A stretch of 64,000 nucleotides of DNA from Ralstonia sp. TCR112 (lineage in GTDB: Bacteria > Pseudomonadota > Gammaproteobacteria > Burkholderiales > Burkholderiaceae): the NCBI RefSeq assembly GCF_007997035.1, contig NZ_VOSS01000044.1, forward strand, positions 1 through 64,000, given 5' to 3'. The notes under the pieces were generated by a model, which was not told where the DNA came from, did not search any database, and saw nothing but the letters and a program-made list of their open reading frames with translations. The position numbers and the translations under genes are program-made. This document shows positions 62,562 to 64,000 of this stretch, piece by piece (position 1 is the first letter of the stretch; every line of letters begins with the position of its first letter).

Positions 62562-63152
62562 ATGAGCGAAATCACTATTCCCTTCCACGGCGGAAAGCTC
62601 GTGGTGCCCGAGAACGAAGCTGCGCGCGCGTGGCTCGACAAGGTTCTCAAGGCAACTTCCGACCAGAGTCTGCCGCGCATCAACATGCCGCCCGCACTCG
62701 GAGAGTACTGGGCCGGCGAAGGCGGCATCTTCGCCGGACTCATGCCGGACGGTAACGGTGGCCAGTATCCCCTGATCGCGTCGGTCGATGACTTCGGCCC
62801 AGCCGAATGGGGCGCCTACGGTCAGGACGAACCCGGTGCCAAGAGCGATCTCGACGGCTATGCAAACACGCGAGCGCTCATCGAGAGCAAGCACGCGCAT
62901 CCGGCCGCGCAATTCGCCACCGGTTACACGAAAGACGGTCACAGCGACTTCTTCCTGCCCGCCAAACGGCAGATCTCGCTGTGCGCGTCAACCATCCCCG
63001 AGAAGTTCGAGAAGGCTTGGTATTGGACGTCGACCCAGTCCTCGGCCGACTACGCCTGGTCCCAGTACTTCACTGTTGGCGGCCAGCTCACCGCGTACAA
63101 GAGCAACGGAGGTCGTGTCCGCCTCGTCCGCAGGTCGAACTTTAAGTTTTAA
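62562..63152 (+). CDS. DGR target protein 2 (DUF1566/C-type-lectin-like)
   Basis: 196 residues from ATG 62562 with AAGAGGATC upstream; 52 bases after target 1. The same C-terminal plan: DFFLPAKRQISLCAS, KAWYWTSTQSSADYAW, and GRVRLVRRSNFKF. The variable repeat covers about residues 158-190. The N-terminal part differs strongly from target 1 (an extra domain, ITIPFHGGKLVVPENEAARA), so this is not a simple duplicate. No signal peptide is seen. Probably diversified by the same template. Confidence 0.88.
   Translation: MSEITIPFHGGKLVVPENEAARAWLDKVLKATSDQSLPRINMPPALGEYWAGEGGIFAGLMPDGNGGQYPLIASVDDFGPAEWGAYGQDEPGAKSDLDGYANTRALIESKHAHPAAQFATGYTKDGHSDFFLPAKRQISLCASTIPEKFEKAWYWTSTQSSADYAWSQYFTVGGQLTAYKSNGGRVRLVRRSNFKF
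63033..63130 (+). repeat. DGR variable repeat VR2
   Basis: 98 bases aligned without gaps to TR. 16 differences at TR adenines and one at a G (third base, likely outside the copied tract). The last 19 bases match TR exactly. Confidence 0.95.
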
Positions 63153-63161
63153 CTATTAACC

Positions 63162-63536
63162 ATGGCAGCCGCCAAAGACCTACCCGTCTACAAGGTCGCG
63201 TACGACTTGCTGGGCGTCATCCTGAGCGCGGTGCGCAACATGCCGCGCGATGTGAAGCAGCTGGTCGGGGGTCCGCTCACCAAGGAAGCGATGGACATCG
63301 TCGTCCTGATCTTCCGCGCGAACTCCACCACCAACAAGGTGCCGTATCTGACCGATCTGCTGGAACGGATCGAAGTGATCAACCTGCTCCTGCGCCTCGC
63401 GCACGACATGAAGATGATCACGACGAAGCCGTACGCGGCAGCGATTCAGCGCACTGATATGGTCGGCAAGCAGGTAGGTGGCTGGCGGAAACAACAATCT
63501 GCATCGTCGCCCGCTGCACCACGGTCATGGCCGTGA
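63162..63536 (+). CDS. Avd-like DGR accessory protein
   Basis: 124 residues, helical: LPVYKVAYDLLGVILSAVRNMPRDVKQ, KEAMDIVVLIFRANSTTNKV and LTDLLERIEVINLLLRLAHDMKMI form the four-helix-bundle pattern of Avd. The protein forms a basic pentamer that binds the reverse transcriptase and the DGR RNA. The end is Ser/Pro-rich. It lies between target 2 and the template, the usual place. Confidence 0.9.
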   Translation: MAAAKDLPVYKVAYDLLGVILSAVRNMPRDVKQLVGGPLTKEAMDIVVLIFRANSTTNKVPYLTDLLERIEVINLLLRLAHDMKMITTKPYAAAIQRTDMVGKQVGGWRKQQSASSPAAPRSWP

Positions 63537-63693
63537 TGCCTGTGCGAATTATTGATCTGGTCGCGCCGCTGCTCCACAAGGGCACCGCCATGCGCACAAC
63601 AGAAACCGGCTGCCGGTGTGCGGAAAGGTCTGGCGCAGTTGCTGCACTGATCGGCTGACGCCTTCGGTGCGGTGACGTAGATAGCGCGATACG
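63537..63693 (+). ncRNA. spacer of the DGR RNA between avd and the template repeat
   Basis: 157 bases with no frame that looks real. In DGRs the RNA that carries TR also includes such flanks, which fold and prime cDNA synthesis. Function here is inferred from position. Confidence 0.5.
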
Positions 63694-63791
63694 ACGCAGT
63701 ACTCGGCCAACAACGCCTGGAACCAGAACTTCAATGATGGCAACCAGAACAACGCGAACAAGAACAACGAAGGTCGTGTCCGCCTCGTCCG
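63694..63791 (+). repeat. DGR template repeat (TR)
   Basis: 98 bases rich in AAC codons: in the targets' frame it reads TQYSANNAWNQNFNDGNQNN and ends GRVRLVR. It has 32 adenines. AAC can mutate at two positions to 15 other codons without making a stop. It is not part of a target gene. Confidence 0.95.
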
Positions 63792-64000
63792 AATATCAGT
63801 GCGATGCAGAGGGCCTCCTTTCTTTCGAGGCGCTCGTACGGGCCTATTTCGACTGCCGGCGCACGAAGCGCAACACGCGCAACGCGCTGGAGTTCGAGCA
63901 GGATCTGGAGCACAACCTCGGGTGCCTGTACGGCGATCTGTTGGATGGATCGTATCGGCCAGGCCGCTCCATCTGCTTTGTGGTCACGCGACCGAAGCCG
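63734..64000 (+). CDS. DGR reverse transcriptase, N-terminal part (cut by the window end)
   Basis: An open frame reads through and past TR to base 64000. After TR: SEYQCDAEGLLSFEALVRAY, CRRTKRNTRNALEFEQDLE, GDLLDGSYRPGRSICFVVTR, ending PKP. This is the start of the group-II-intron-like reverse transcriptases of DGRs (finger region; YxDD motif would come later). Possible starts: ATG 63734 or 63737 inside TR, or GTG 63776. It copies TR RNA with errors at adenine. Confidence 0.9.
   Translation, partial: MMATRTTRTRTTKVVSASSEYQCDAEGLLSFEALVRAYFDCRRTKRNTRNALEFEQDLEHNLGCLYGDLLDGSYRPGRSICFVVTRPKP

Larger units (their letters stand above)
13736..64000. mobile_element. temperate myovirus prophage (incomplete at the right edge)
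   Basis: From the displaced tRNA-Val end to the window edge, all recognisable genes are phage genes: recombination, lysis, conversion, tail, head, terminase, repressor, replication and a DGR. No integrase, right attachment site or second host flank is seen, so at least the end of the DGR reverse transcriptase, probably an integrase and attR are outside. Head and tail genes for all main steps are present and mostly intact, so the prophage may be functional. Confidence 0.93.

Noticed and set aside
62396-63130. VR1 and VR2 as ordinary gene duplication
   Set aside because: Differences from the template are confined to adenines, and the N-terminal parts are unrelated; duplication and drift would not give this.
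13736-64000. CRISPR array or insertion sequence in the prophage
   Set aside because: No regularly spaced repeats with unique spacers and no transposase frame were seen.

Overview
The window is GC-rich DNA from a beta-proteobacterium, most likely Ralstonia or a close Burkholderiaceae relative. Evidence for this is the set of host genes (purL, nnr, pgi, ybbA/tesA, lepB, ppiD) and a tRNA-Asp next to a tRNA-Val remnant beside ppiD. About the first 13.7 kb is chromosome. The rest, up to the right edge, is one temperate contractile-tailed (myovirus) prophage that is not complete in the window.

Host part (1-13690): an autotransporter with an extended signal peptide runs off the left edge on the minus strand. 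Then come purL, a MarR-like regulator, nnr, pgi, ybbA, tesA, lepB and ppiD. purL, nnr and pgi each carry small indels that break the frame; this looks more like base-calling error than decay. The prophage entered a minus-strand tRNA-Val gene: the displaced 3' end of the tRNA lies at 13691-13735, and the rebuilt tRNA and the integrase should lie beyond the right edge.

Prophage layout. (1) 13.9-22.3 kb, plus strand: small genes and a recombination set (Sak4-like ATPase, SSB-like protein, NinB) with two homing-type nucleases. (2) 22.3-26.0 kb, minus strand: phosphoesterase and lysis genes (holin, endolysin, Rz/Rz1 spanins). (3) 26.1-29.1 kb, plus strand: a lysogenic-conversion cassette (SGNH-like lipoprotein, outer-membrane barrel, acyltransferase). 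(4) 29.3-52.7 kb, minus strand: tail, baseplate, sheath, capsid, portal and terminase genes, with hairpins between many cistrons and a programmed frameshift in the tail chaperone. (5) 52.8-54.6 kb: two tRNAs, a mini transcription unit and the repressor operon. (6) 54.6-61.8 kb, plus strand: Cro-like protein, replication genes and a tightly overlapping run of small early genes. (7) 61.8-64.0 kb: a diversity-generating retroelement (DGR) with two target genes, an Avd-like accessory gene, the template repeat and the start of the reverse transcriptase, which is cut by the window end.

How it fits together: nine copies of a 16-bp palindrome (consensus TGAKAACATGTTMTCA) are scattered through the prophage. 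They sit at the repressor/Cro divergent region, ahead of the recombination operon, the conversion cassette, later early genes and the DGR. The prophage repressor therefore probably controls all these units, including the DGR. The two variable repeats differ from the template almost only where the template has adenine, the mark of active mutagenic retrohoming.
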